A stretch of DNA of 13,438 bases from an uncultured Bacillota bacterium (GCA_946629205.1 CAMOXP010000018.1:1-13438), one strand, 5' to 3'; shown: positions 1 to 6,271, counted from the first letter of the stretch. Notes: generated from the letters alone by a model not told the origin. Translations and numbers: made by a program.

Positions 1-794
1 TCTGAAAGGAAGTTCGGCAGATAGTTGAAGTTGAACTTCTTGTCTGCTCTCTTCTCAGCCAGGATCGCAACATCTTCTTCGCCCCATACGCCGTCAACCT
101 TGTCGAGAAGTCCGTTCAGGATCGGCTTCGGAAGTGTGAACGGATCGTTCAGCGCGCTTTCCAGGGTAATCTTCCTGATGTTCGCCATTTCGTCGTCGGA
201 GATCTCATCTCTGCTGACATACTGCGGGTTCATTGCTGCAACCTGCATCGCGATGTTCTTCAGAGCCGCCTTGTTTTCATCGTTGTCTGCTCCATCAGCA
301 GCGATGATAACGCCAATGTTTCCGCCGCCGTGGATGTATGACGCCAGAACTTCACCGGAAGCTTTGTCGATTCTTCTGACGGACATGTTTTCACCGATCT
401 TAGCGATGAGCGCTGTCAGAGCGTCTGCTACTGTCCCTTCTCCATACGGCATGGCCTTGAAGGCGTCCATGTCATTGCTTTCAGCATCCAGAGCCAGCTT
501 AGCCAGTCCGTCTACGAAGCCGATGAACTCATCGTTCTTCGCAACGAAGTCTGTCTCGGAGTTGACTTCTACGATTGCCGCTGTCTTGTTGTCTTCCGCG
601 AATGCGATCTTAACAAGACCCATAGCCGCGATTCTTCCGGCTTTCTTTTCAGCCTTTGCGAGTCCCTTTTCCTTCAGGATCTCAACAGCCTTATCCATAT
701 CTCCGTCAGCCTCGACGAGGGCCTTCTTGCAGTCCATCATGCCGGAGCCTGTCATTTCACGGAGTTCTTTTACCATCTGTGCAGTTACTGCCAT
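1..794 (-). CDS. tsf: Translation elongation factor Ts, 3' end cut by the window edge
   Basis: EF-Ts is the guanine nucleotide exchange factor that recycles EF-Tu from its GDP form in the cytoplasm. The first 264 codons are visible and remain open at the left edge. An N-terminal UBA-like domain (about residues 1-45, with GSGMMDCKKAL) is followed by the core with TDFVAKNDEF at 81-90; TDFV is the conserved segment that contacts EF-Tu. ASYIHGGGNIGV (151-162) and MQVAAMNPQYVSRDEI (183-198) are also family hallmarks. The ATG at 794 is preceded by AGGAGGA at 7-base spacing. It lies 45 bases downstream of rpsB, the usual rpsB-tsf order, and probably shares its transcript. Residues about 215-264 do not read like the usual C-terminal domain (see findings). 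Identification is certain; the C-terminus cannot be seen. Confidence 0.97.
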   Translation of the reverse strand, partial: MAVTAQMVKELREMTGSGMMDCKKALVEADGDMDKAVEILKEKGLAKAEKKAGRIAAMGLVKIAFAEDNKTAAIVEVNSETDFVAKNDEFIGFVDGLAKLALDAESNDMDAFKAMPYGEGTVADALTALIAKIGENMSVRRIDKASGEVLASYIHGGGNIGVIIAADGADNDENKAALKNIAMQVAAMNPQYVSRDEISDDEMANIRKITLESALNDPFTLPKPILNGLLDKVDGVWGEEDVAILAEKRADKKFNFNYLPNFLS

Positions 795-839
795 TTATTC
801 TTCCTCCTAGTGTTTTTATCTTGAATGTGAAGCTTTTGC

Positions 840-1613
840 TTATGCTTCTTCTGCAACTTCCTCTGCAGCTTCCGCAGCTTCTTCTACCGCTTCTTCTACT
901 TCTGCAGCCGGTTCGCTGTCGTCAAAGCTTTCGCCCTGCTTCGCTTCGATGATAGCGTCAGCCATGCAGCTTGAGATCAGCTTGACTGCTCTGATCGCGT
1001 CATCATTTGCCGGGATGATGTAATCGACATCGTCCGGATCGCAGTTTGTATCAACGATACCAACAACCGGGATTCCCAGAGTCTTTGCTTCGGATACGGC
1101 GATCTTTTCTTTCTTCGGGTCAACGACGAAGATCGCGCCGGGCATGCCCTTCATTTCCTTGATTCCGCCAAGGTTCTTGTTGAGCTTTTCATACTCTAAT
1201 CTGAGCTTGAGGACTTCTTTCTTTGACAGCTTATCGAAGGTGCCGTCTTCTTCCATGGCTTCGATGTCGTAGATTCTCTTGATTCTCTGAGAGATCGTCT
1301 TGTAGTTTGTGAGCATTCCGCCCAGCCATCTCTGGTTGACGTAGAACATGTCACATCTCTTTGCTTCATCTTCGATCGCAGCCTGCGCCTGCTTCTTCGT
1401 TCCTACGAAGAGGATCGGCTTACCGGACTCAGCAACTTCCTTCATGAAAGCGTATGCTTCGTCGATCTTCTTAACTGTTTTCTGCAGGTCGATGATGTAG
1501 ATTCCGTTTCTCTCTGTGAAAATGTACGGAGCCATCTTAGGGTTCCATCTTCTGGTCTGGTGTCCGAAGTGTACGCCTGCTTCGAGTAACTGTTTCATTG
1601 AAATAACTGACAT
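840..1613 (-). CDS. rpsB: 30S ribosomal protein S2
   Basis: S2 is a late-assembling small-subunit ribosomal protein. The 257-residue product begins MSVISMKQLLEAGVHFGHQ and carries RRWNPKMAPYIF, NQRWLGGMLTNY and the segment around FVVDPKKEKIAVSEA, all typical of bacterial S2. It ends in a Glu/Ala-rich tail of about 20 residues, common in Firmicutes homologues. I chose the ATG at 1613 because GAAAGGAG lies 6 bases upstream and because family members start with this sequence. An in-frame ATG 10 codons upstream (MDEKPKGEKR) has no ribosome binding site, and a GTG at 1766 would sit inside the structured leader. The gene is followed by tsf after 45 bases. Confidence 0.98.
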   Translation of the reverse strand: MSVISMKQLLEAGVHFGHQTRRWNPKMAPYIFTERNGIYIIDLQKTVKKIDEAYAFMKEVAESGKPILFVGTKKQAQAAIEDEAKRCDMFYVNQRWLGGMLTNYKTISQRIKRIYDIEAMEEDGTFDKLSKKEVLKLRLEYEKLNKNLGGIKEMKGMPGAIFVVDPKKEKIAVSEAKTLGIPVVGIVDTNCDPDDVDYIIPANDDAIRAVKLISSCMADAIIEAKQGESFDDSEPAAEVEEAVEEAAEAAEEVAEEA

Positions 1614-1785
1614 TCTTTTTTCTCCTTTCGGTTTTTCGTCCATCCACGTGAAGGCGGCTCTCGGGAATAAACCTTGTGCACGCTTTGCGCGACAGCCATC
1701 TGAGACCGTTAAGGCACCGTCTTCCCTAAACCTTCCGTGTGCTGAATTGAAATAATTTGCCGGCACCGTCCCGCAGACGACGCCG
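1614..1785 (-). other. Long structured leader of the rpsB-tsf transcript
   Basis: The predicted transcript start near 1785 leaves about 170 nt before the rpsB start codon. The leader contains GACGGTGCC twice (1762-1770 and 1713-1721) and AAGGTTTA twice (1727-1734 and 1668-1675). It also has complementary segments such as GGGAA/TTCCC (1722-1726 with 1663-1667) and AAGG/CCTT plus flanking bases near 1647-1675. I see no convincing intrinsic terminator in it. Ribosomal protein operons are often autoregulated through such leaders; assigning that role here is inference, and I do not recognise a named leader family. Confidence 0.45.
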
Positions 1786-1791
1786 ACGTTA

Positions 1792-1820
1792 AATATACTA
1801 TAAAACCCCCTTCATTGCAA
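1792..1820 (-). promoter_or_regulatory. Sigma-A-type promoter for rpsB-tsf
   Basis: Reading the minus strand, TTGCAA (1820-1815) and TATATT (1797-1792) are separated by exactly 17 bases, close to the TTGACA/TATAAT consensus. Transcription would start near 1785. Confidence 0.75.
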
Positions 1821-1894
1821 GGATTTTTCGCATAAGTCTCCACAAGTTTTCATGCAAAGACCAAAAGCGCCCGACGCCTCTCCAGCTTAGCCGA

Positions 1895-2251
1895 TCATGT
1901 TTCAAACCTGCTTCTTATGTTGTTTCTGACGAAATCATCATAAGCCCTTTTAAGCCGGCCGAAACACCTTCCTCCCATTTCGATTTTATGTCCGCCAGCC
2001 ATGACCGCCTCCTGCCTCCCTAGTCTGTAAATGTGCTGCATGTTGATGACATAACTCTCATGGGGATGAACAAAACGTTCATCGAGCATCGGCATCACTG
2101 AGTCATACTTGCTGTAAAAACAGATGTCTTCCCCCTCGGTAACGTGGACCGTGATTATCCGTCCTGTCTTTTCCATGAATAATATCGTTTCAAGTCGTAT
2201 TGCGACTGTTGCATGCCGCTGTTTTATATAGAGTTCTTCATATGTCTTCAT
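1895..2251 (-). CDS. Small stand-alone LytTR-type DNA-binding protein
   Basis: This 118-residue protein consists almost entirely of a LytTR DNA-binding domain (about residues 15-115). The diagnostic stretch is FVHPHESYVINMQHI at 60-74, matching the family pattern F-x-R/P-x-H-x-SY-I/V-VN, preceded by ILFMEK and IITVHVTEG, the typical first strands. There is no receiver domain, no membrane segment and no neighbouring histidine kinase. LytTR proteins bind short direct repeats in promoters, often for bacteriocin, competence, virulence or autolysis genes; the target here is unknown. The ATG at 2251 has GGAGGAC about 9 bases upstream; a TTG 12 codons earlier has no ribosome binding site. It stands alone between the rpoZ terminator and the rpsB promoter, so it is probably monocistronic. 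Confidence 0.85.
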   Translation of the reverse strand: MKTYEELYIKQRHATVAIRLETILFMEKTGRIITVHVTEGEDICFYSKYDSVMPMLDERFVHPHESYVINMQHIYRLGRQEAVMAGGHKIEMGGRCFGRLKRAYDDFVRNNIRSRFET

Positions 2252-2297
2252 TTGCGTTTGTCCTCCGAATAGTTTGATGAATGACAAGTAAGTGATC

Positions 2298-2314
2298 TGC
2301 AGACTTCGTCTGCG
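2298..2314 (-). repeat. 7-bp inverted repeat in the leader of the LytTR gene
   Basis: CTGCAGAC-TTC-GTCTGCG on the plus strand gives a 7-bp stem with a three-base loop, about 47 bases upstream of the LytTR start codon. It is not followed by a T run, so it does not look like a terminator. It could be an operator or an RNA hairpin. Confidence 0.5.
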
Positions 2315-2338
2315 CAGCGGCGCCGGACGATTTGTTTC

Positions 2339-2366
2339 AATATACTGAAGTCACTGCCCGTAAAAA
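2339..2366 (-). promoter_or_regulatory. Possible promoter of the LytTR gene
   Basis: On the minus strand TATATT (2344-2339) is a fair -10 element, but the best -35 candidate, TTTTTA (2366-2361, 16-base spacer), is poor. The implied leader of about 80 nt would include the hairpin at 2298-2314. Weak -35 elements are common at activator-dependent promoters. Confidence 0.35.
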
Positions 2367-2385
2367 CGCACTCGGTCGACGGCGC

Positions 2386-2418
2386 AAATAAAAACCCGAG
2401 GGAACCATGTCCCTCGGG
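2386..2418 (-). terminator. Strong intrinsic terminator after rpoZ
   Basis: CCCGAGGGA (2395-2403) and TCCCTCGGG (2410-2418) form a perfect 9-bp stem with a six-base loop. On the minus strand the stem is followed at once by TTTTTATTT (2394-2386). It ends the gmk-rpoZ transcript 31 bases past the rpoZ stop codon. Confidence 0.95.
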
Positions 2419-2448
2419 ATTCGTCCGTCTTTCCGCAAAAGCGATTGC

Positions 2449-2640
2449 TTAGCCTTCTCTGTAAGTGATCAGATCTTCTGCGATCTCATTGGCTGCAATC
2501 GAAACCGGCTTGCTGACATCTTCTTCAGTCAGTTTCGGAATACCGTCGATGATCTCTCTGGCTCTCTTCGCTGCCAGAATCACCAATGTATAACGGCTGT
2601 CCGCCTTTGTTCTGATTTCGTTAACTGATGGATATAACAT
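2449..2640 (-). CDS. rpoZ: RNA polymerase omega subunit
   Basis: Omega is the small subunit that helps fold and assemble beta-prime in RNA polymerase. The 63-residue product begins MLYPSVNEI and contains DSRYTLVILAAKRAREI, the conserved omega core that packs against beta-prime, then a short acidic segment and KPVSIAANEIAED. Its length is usual for Firmicutes. The ATG at 2640 has AAGGAGG 6 bases upstream and lies 2 bases after the gmk stop codon, so the two genes are almost certainly cotranscribed and probably translationally coupled. In many Firmicutes coaBC and priA follow; here a terminator follows instead. Confidence 0.97.
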   Translation of the reverse strand: MLYPSVNEIRTKADSRYTLVILAAKRAREIIDGIPKLTEEDVSKPVSIAANEIAEDLITYREG

Positions 2641-2642
2641 GT

Positions 2643-3212
2643 TCAGTCCTCCTTACCCTTTTCTATCCTCATGATCTGCTGCACTTGCCATACAGCTGCT
2701 TTGATATCGTCATTGACGACCAGATAATCGTAATCATCTGCGTGGGACATATCGTCCATGGCCTGCGTGAGCCTGCGCTCCAGACTCTCTTCCGTTTCGG
2801 ACCCCCGGTTCAGGATCCGTTCCCTGAGTGCTTCGATCGAAGGCGGCGCGATGAAAATCAGTATCGCGGCAGGATATGCATCCCGCACCTGGAACGCGCC
2901 ATGGTAGTCGATCTCCAGCAGAACATCATGCCCTTCATCGAGCCAGTTCATCACAGCTCTGCGCGGCGTGCCGTAGTAATTCTCCACGAACTGATTATAC
3001 TCCAGCAGCTGCCCCTCGCGCAAAAGCTCCTCAAACTCGTCTTTGCACACGAAGAAATAGTCGACTCCTTCGACCTCCCCTTCGCGGGGCGCCCGCGTCG
3101 TCATAGACACCGAGAAGCGCATATTGCTGTCCGCGTCCAGGATCCTCTTGCAGATTGTTCCCTTGCCGACCCCCGACGGGCCGGAAATCACAAACAATTT
3201 TCCCTTAGCCAT
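2643..3212 (-). CDS. gmk: Guanylate kinase
   Basis: This enzyme phosphorylates GMP to GDP with ATP and is essential for guanine nucleotide supply and (p)ppGpp metabolism. The 189-residue sequence opens with a P-loop, GPSGVGKGT (11-19), then SVSMTTRAPREGEVEGVDYFF, the GMP-binding region, and ENYYGTPR. LLEIDYHGAFQV replaces the more usual EIDVQGA. ERRL and YLVVND in the C-terminal half are also typical. The ATG at 3212 has CTGGAG with 8-base spacing. It lies downstream of yicC, as in many Firmicutes, but the small gene remA (DUF370) usually found between them is missing. Confidence 0.97.
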   Translation of the reverse strand: MAKGKLFVISGPSGVGKGTICKRILDADSNMRFSVSMTTRAPREGEVEGVDYFFVCKDEFEELLREGQLLEYNQFVENYYGTPRRAVMNWLDEGHDVLLEIDYHGAFQVRDAYPAAILIFIAPPSIEALRERILNRGSETEESLERRLTQAMDDMSHADDYDYLVVNDDIKAAVWQVQQIMRIEKGKED

Positions 3213-3236
3213 CGATCATACTCCAGTCACCATGGA

Positions 3237-3245
3237 ATTATAACA
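3237..3245 (-). promoter_or_regulatory. Extended -10 promoter for gmk-rpoZ
   Basis: The minus strand reads TGTTATAAT, a perfect TATAAT preceded by a TGn extended -10 element. No good -35 is visible, which is acceptable for this class. The transcript start would fall near 3230, about 18 nt before the gmk ATG and just including its ribosome binding site. Confidence 0.65.
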
Positions 3246-3290
3246 CACCGCCAGCAGATTACAAAGACTTTTTCGACCAGCGAGAACGCG

Positions 3291-3360
3291 GGAGATCAGC
3301 GGGCGTATAGGCTGTAATCCGCAGGAACGAGGACATCAGCCGGTACACCCGCTGATCTCC
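3291..3360 (-). repeat. Long hairpin between yicC and gmk
   Basis: GGAGATCAGCGGGCGTA (3291-3307) and TACACCCGCTGATCTCC (3344-3360) are inverted 17-base arms with a single mismatch. In minus-strand RNA the mismatch is a G-U pair, so all 17 positions can pair; in plus-strand RNA it would be C-A. The 36-base loop holds a second helix (GGCTG/CAGCC plus GUCC/GGAU). There is no T run after it, so it is not a classical terminator. It begins 17 bases after the yicC stop codon and lies upstream of the gmk promoter. Confidence 0.85.
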
Positions 3361-3377
3361 TGTGATAAAGTGTGTGC

Positions 3378-4262
3378 CTATTCGATATTCTGCACCTGCT
3401 CCCGGATTTTCTCGATCTCGCTCTTCGCCTCCAGCATCAGGGATGTGATTTCCAGGTCGTTGGCTTTTGATCCGATGGTGTTGGTCTCACGATTCATCTC
3501 CTGGACCAGGAAGTCCAGTTTCTTGCCGATGGCGCCGCTGCCTTCCGTCAGGAACGTCCGCAGCTGATCCATGTGACTGTCCAGGCGCACCAGTTCTTCA
3601 GTGATGCTTGCCTTATCGGCGAAAATGGCAGCCTCCACAAGGATCCTCTCCTCGGGAACATCCACTTTGTCCTCCAGCAGTTCCTGGATGCGGCTGTACA
3701 TCTTGTCTTTGTACTCGGAGGCGACCTTCGGAGCGCGTTCGCTGATCCGCTTCACAATACCCTTGATGGTCTCTCCCCGCACCAGCAGATCCTCTGCCAG
3801 TTTGCCGCCTTCTATGGTCCGCATCTCGTCCAGATTGGTCGCTGCCAGTTCCACCGCGCTGCAGATGACGGCGGCGACTTCCTCTTCGTCCGCCACATCG
3901 GGGACCGCCTTCAGCACATCCGGCATAGACGACACGAGACTGATGTCGATGTCTCCTACAAGACCGTAATTTTCCTTCAGCTCCCGCAGCCTGGCGATGT
4001 ACTGGTCCGCCACCGGCGTGTTGAGATTGACGGTGATATCCCCTTCCGTCAGATTCTCGACGATGATGGAAACATCCGCCTTGCCGCGCTTTACCTGCTT
4101 TTTGATGATGCCTTTGATTTTTTCCTCTGCGAACGAGTACCGCTTCGGCATCTTAACGGTAATGTCCGCGTACCTGTGGTTTACGGTTTTGATTTCAGCG
4201 ATGACGTTTCTCTTCCCATCGGAAAACTCGCCCCTGCCGAAACCGGTCATGCTTTTGATCAT
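3378..4262 (-). CDS. yicC: YicC/YloC-family endoribonuclease
   Basis: YicC proteins are conserved endoribonucleases linked to RNA decay and stationary-phase survival. The 294-residue product starts MIKSMTGFGRG, the invariant N-terminus of the family, and continues with IKTVNHRYADI in the YicC-N domain. The C-terminal DUF1732 region is clear: LDSHMDQLRTFL, GKKLDFLVQEMNRETNTIGSK and a final EITSLMLEAKSEIEKIREQ. The length matches the family. The ATG at 4262 has AGGAG with 8-base spacing; an upstream in-frame start 18 codons earlier would extend across the promoter and is rejected. Its place upstream of gmk and rpoZ is the usual Firmicutes arrangement. It is divergent from rqcH, with only 72 bases between the two start codons. 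Confidence 0.95.
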   Translation of the reverse strand: MIKSMTGFGRGEFSDGKRNVIAEIKTVNHRYADITVKMPKRYSFAEEKIKGIIKKQVKRGKADVSIIVENLTEGDITVNLNTPVADQYIARLRELKENYGLVGDIDISLVSSMPDVLKAVPDVADEEEVAAVICSAVELAATNLDEMRTIEGGKLAEDLLVRGETIKGIVKRISERAPKVASEYKDKMYSRIQELLEDKVDVPEERILVEAAIFADKASITEELVRLDSHMDQLRTFLTEGSGAIGKKLDFLVQEMNRETNTIGSKANDLEITSLMLEAKSEIEKIREQVQNIE

Positions 4263-4282
4263 ACAATTTTCTCCTGTTTCTT

Positions 4283-4288
4283 TATAAT
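4283..4288 (+). promoter_or_regulatory. Possible -10 element for rqcH
   Basis: A perfect TATAAT lies 46 bases before the rqcH start codon, which would place the transcript start near 4295. The matching -35 region, near the yicC start codon, is poor. The element is 16 bases from the yicC -10 on the other strand. Confidence 0.4.
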
Positions 4289-4304
4289 TTATGATACTAT
4301 TGAT

Positions 4305-4333
4305 ATTGTAAATCAAAAGGAGCGTTACGTCAA
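4305..4333 (-). promoter_or_regulatory. Sigma-A-type promoter for yicC
   Basis: On the minus strand TTGACG (4333-4328) and TACAAT (4310-4305) are spaced by 17 bases. The -35 element ends one base before the rqcH ATG and overlaps its leader, so polymerase at this promoter would sit on the 5' end of rqcH. Confidence 0.7.
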
Positions 4334-4334
4334 A

Positions 4335-6041
4335 ATGTCATACGACGGTGTTGTGACCTGCGCCATGACGCAGGAACTGAAACGGGAACTGACCCTGGGG
4401 AAAATCGAAAAGATCTATCAGCCCCAGCCGGATCAGCTTCTTCTGTCCGTGCATACTGCCCGGGGCAGGAGGAAGCTGTTTATTTCCGCGTCCGGAAACC
4501 ACTCCGCCGTCTATCTGACCGAGAACAATCCCGAAAACCCGGTGCAGCCGCCCCTCTTCTGCATGGTGCTCCGCAAGCACCTGGGCGCGGCGCGCATCCA
4601 GAATATCACCCAGTGCGGATGCGACCGCATCATCGAAATCGACCTGGAAACGGTGGACGAGCTGGGATTCAACGTGAACAAACGGCTTATCTGCGAGATC
4701 ATGGGCAAGCATTCCAACGTGATACTGGTGGATCTCGGCACCGGCAAAATCATCGAAAGCATCAAACACGTGGGCATCGATGTGAACCGGGCGCGCCAGA
4801 TCCTGCCGGGAAAACTCTACGAGTACCCGCCCCTCCAGGACAAGCTGCCCTTCACGGAGGCGACGGAGGAAGATGTGGCCGGACTCATGGACGGTCAGCT
4901 GCAGCCGGAACGGAATATCCTGGCAGGCATCCAGGGAATCAGTCCAGGTCTTGCTCTGTCCATCGCATCCGCCACTTCTCCATACGCCTTCCTTGATGAA
5001 CTGCGCACTGCAGTATGCGCACCGGACGGCACCGGCGTTTCCCCCCGGGTCTACACGAAAAACGGTGCTCCCGTAGACTTCCACGTTGCTGCGCTGGCGG
5101 CATACGAATCGGACAGTTCCTACGAGTCTGTCCCGTTCGACAGCGTCAGCCGGGCTGCGGAATTCTATTTTGTGAACCGGGAATCTTCCAATACGATCAA
5201 ACAGAAATCAGGCGATCTGCAGCGCCACATCAAGGCGCAGCTGGATAAACTCCGTCTTAAGGTACAGCGCCTCAATGAAGACATGGTGAAAGCCATGGAC
5301 GCGGACAAATACAGACTGCGCGGCGAGCTTCTGAATGCCAATCTGCATCTGGTGCAGCCGGGAGCACGCAGCGTCACCGTTACGAGCTACTACGATGGGA
5401 GCACGGTCGAGATCCCGCTCGATCCGAAGTACTCCCCTGCCCGCAACGCGCAGAATTACTACAAGAAATACGGCAAAAGCAAGACTGCCCTGAAAGAAAA
5501 ACAGATCCAGCTCGATGAGACTATGGCCGAGATCGAATATCTGGAATCTGTCTATTCCTATGCTGAACGCGCCGCTTCCGTAGAAGAAGTCGATCTTCTG
5601 CGCAGCGAACTGACCGAAGGCGGTTACCTGCGGCAGAGAAAAAGCCGCGCCAAGGGAGCGCGGCCGGGCAAGACGAAACCAAAGCCTCATTCCTATACAC
5701 TCCCGTCCGGAGCCACGGTCCTCGTCGGCAGGAACAACAAAGAAAACGACTTTCTGACATTCAAACGAGCCTCTTCCACAGACATTTGGCTCCACACCAA
5801 GGACATTCCCGGCTCTCATGTGATCCTGCTGACCGAAGGCGGCGCGCCTTCCGAGGAGGACCTTCGCTGCGCGGCGCAAATCGCCGCCTACCACAGCAAA
5901 GGCAGAAACTCCGCGAATGTCCCCGTGGACTACACCAAAGTCAGATACGTGAAGAAGCCGGCCGGCGCAAAGCCGGGATTCGTGATCTTCACGCACAACC
6001 GGACCCTCTATGTAGATCCCTCCGATTTCGGACTGTCGTAA
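4335..6041 (+). CDS. rqcH: Rqc2-homologue RqcH (NFACT family), ribosome quality control
   Basis: RqcH binds obstructed 50S subunits carrying peptidyl-tRNA and recruits tRNA-Ala to add a C-terminal alanine tail that marks the stalled peptide for degradation. The 568-residue protein has the full NFACT layout. NFACT-N (about 1-180) includes the Asp97-Arg98 pair, at the same numbers as the DR pair needed for function in Bacillus subtilis RqcH, and EIMGKHSN (121-128). A helix-hairpin-helix-like segment follows (194-212), then a coiled-coil middle region (about 280-440). NFACT-R (about 452-560) contains DIWLHTKDIPGSHVIL (483-498). The ATG at 4335 follows AAGGAG at a rather long 12-base spacing. The open frame runs 760 bases further upstream, but that part is antisense to yicC. 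Older names are FbpA or fibronectin-binding protein. Confidence 0.96.
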   Translation: MSYDGVVTCAMTQELKRELTLGKIEKIYQPQPDQLLLSVHTARGRRKLFISASGNHSAVYLTENNPENPVQPPLFCMVLRKHLGAARIQNITQCGCDRIIEIDLETVDELGFNVNKRLICEIMGKHSNVILVDLGTGKIIESIKHVGIDVNRARQILPGKLYEYPPLQDKLPFTEATEEDVAGLMDGQLQPERNILAGIQGISPGLALSIASATSPYAFLDELRTAVCAPDGTGVSPRVYTKNGAPVDFHVAALAAYESDSSYESVPFDSVSRAAEFYFVNRESSNTIKQKSGDLQRHIKAQLDKLRLKVQRLNEDMVKAMDADKYRLRGELLNANLHLVQPGARSVTVTSYYDGSTVEIPLDPKYSPARNAQNYYKKYGKSKTALKEKQIQLDETMAEIEYLESVYSYAERAASVEEVDLLRSELTEGGYLRQRKSRAKGARPGKTKPKPHSYTLPSGATVLVGRNNKENDFLTFKRASSTDIWLHTKDIPGSHVILLTEGGAPSEEDLRCAAQIAAYHSKGRNSANVPVDYTKVRYVKKPAGAKPGFVIFTHNRTLYVDPSDFGLS

Positions 6042-6062
6042 TTTTTTCCTTCCAAAGGCATG

Positions 6063-6155
6063 AAAACTACGATTCTCTGTGGTACCCAGCCCATATTACG
6101 GTAGTTCCCAGGTAATCAAAAGAAAAACAGAGGAGCGTAGCCGTAGTTTTTGTTT
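6063..6155 (+). terminator. Nested hairpin likely ending rqcH
   Basis: AAAACTACG (6063-6071) pairs with CGTAGTTTT (6142-6150). Inside it CTCTGT (6075-6080) pairs with ACAGAG (6127-6132). The outer 3' arm runs into TTTTTGTTTC. A second chance to stop lies further on, where GTAGTT (6226-6231) is followed by a seven-T run (6239-6245). Loops are large, so efficiency is uncertain. Confidence 0.45.
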
Positions 6156-6189
6156 CCAATCGGTCATGAAACTACTATTCGCCCTCTGT
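6118..6189 (-). terminator. Nested hairpin likely ending the hydrolase gene
   Basis: Reading the minus strand, ACAGAGG (6189-6183) pairs with CCTCTGT (6133-6127), and inside it GTAGTTT (6175-6169) pairs with AAACTAC (6149-6143). The 3' arm is followed directly by TTTTCTTTT (6126-6118). This is a better intrinsic terminator than the plus-strand fold and uses the same repeat arms. Confidence 0.55.
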
Positions 6190-6271
6190 GAAAGTCTCGA
6201 TTGCCTTATGCAAAATCAAAAAATCGTAGTTATTTCTCTTTTTTTAAGTCAAAACTTGTACAATCCGATTT

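Larger units (their letters stand above)
6063..6231. repeat. Alternating inverted-repeat cluster between rqcH and the hydrolase
   Basis: Four copies of an AAACTACG-type motif lie in alternating orientation: 6063-6071 (plus), 6142-6150 (minus), 6168-6175 (plus) and 6226-6231 (minus). The outermost copies form a perfect 10-bp inverted repeat, AACTACGATT (6065-6074) and AATCGTAGTT (6222-6231). CTCTGT occurs beside both plus-oriented copies (6075-6080, 6184-6189), with ACAGAG between them (6127-6132). Alternative nested hairpins are therefore possible. No protein is encoded. It may be a shared bidirectional terminator, a MITE-like element or a small RNA. Confidence 0.75.

Noticed and set aside
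25..810. Plus-strand open frame of 261 codons at the left edge
   Set aside because: It lies opposite tsf, which has unmistakable EF-Ts motifs and a good ribosome binding site; the opposite frame is Ser/Ala-rich shadow sequence.
1614..1766. N-terminal extension of S2 from a GTG at 1766 or an ATG at 1643
   Set aside because: Neither start has a ribosome binding site, the extension is unlike any S2, and the ATG at 1613 has GAAAGGAG upstream.
1866..1879. Intrinsic terminator after the LytTR gene
   Set aside because: The possible stem (AGGCG/CGCTT with a wobble pair) is only five pairs and the following T run is broken; too weak to call.
3573..4334. Open plus-strand frame extending rqcH upstream by 254 codons
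   Set aside because: It is antisense to yicC, does not resemble any domain, and the NFACT family starts at MSYDG with a ribosome binding site just upstream.
5208..5996. Long minus-strand open frame (262 codons) opposite rqcH
   Set aside because: It is a codon-usage shadow of the clear rqcH gene, with no ribosome binding site and no recognisable motif. The same holds for 4338-5084.
6063..6231. CRISPR array
   Set aside because: The repeat copies alternate in orientation, are short and imperfect, and have irregular spacing; no cas gene is nearby.
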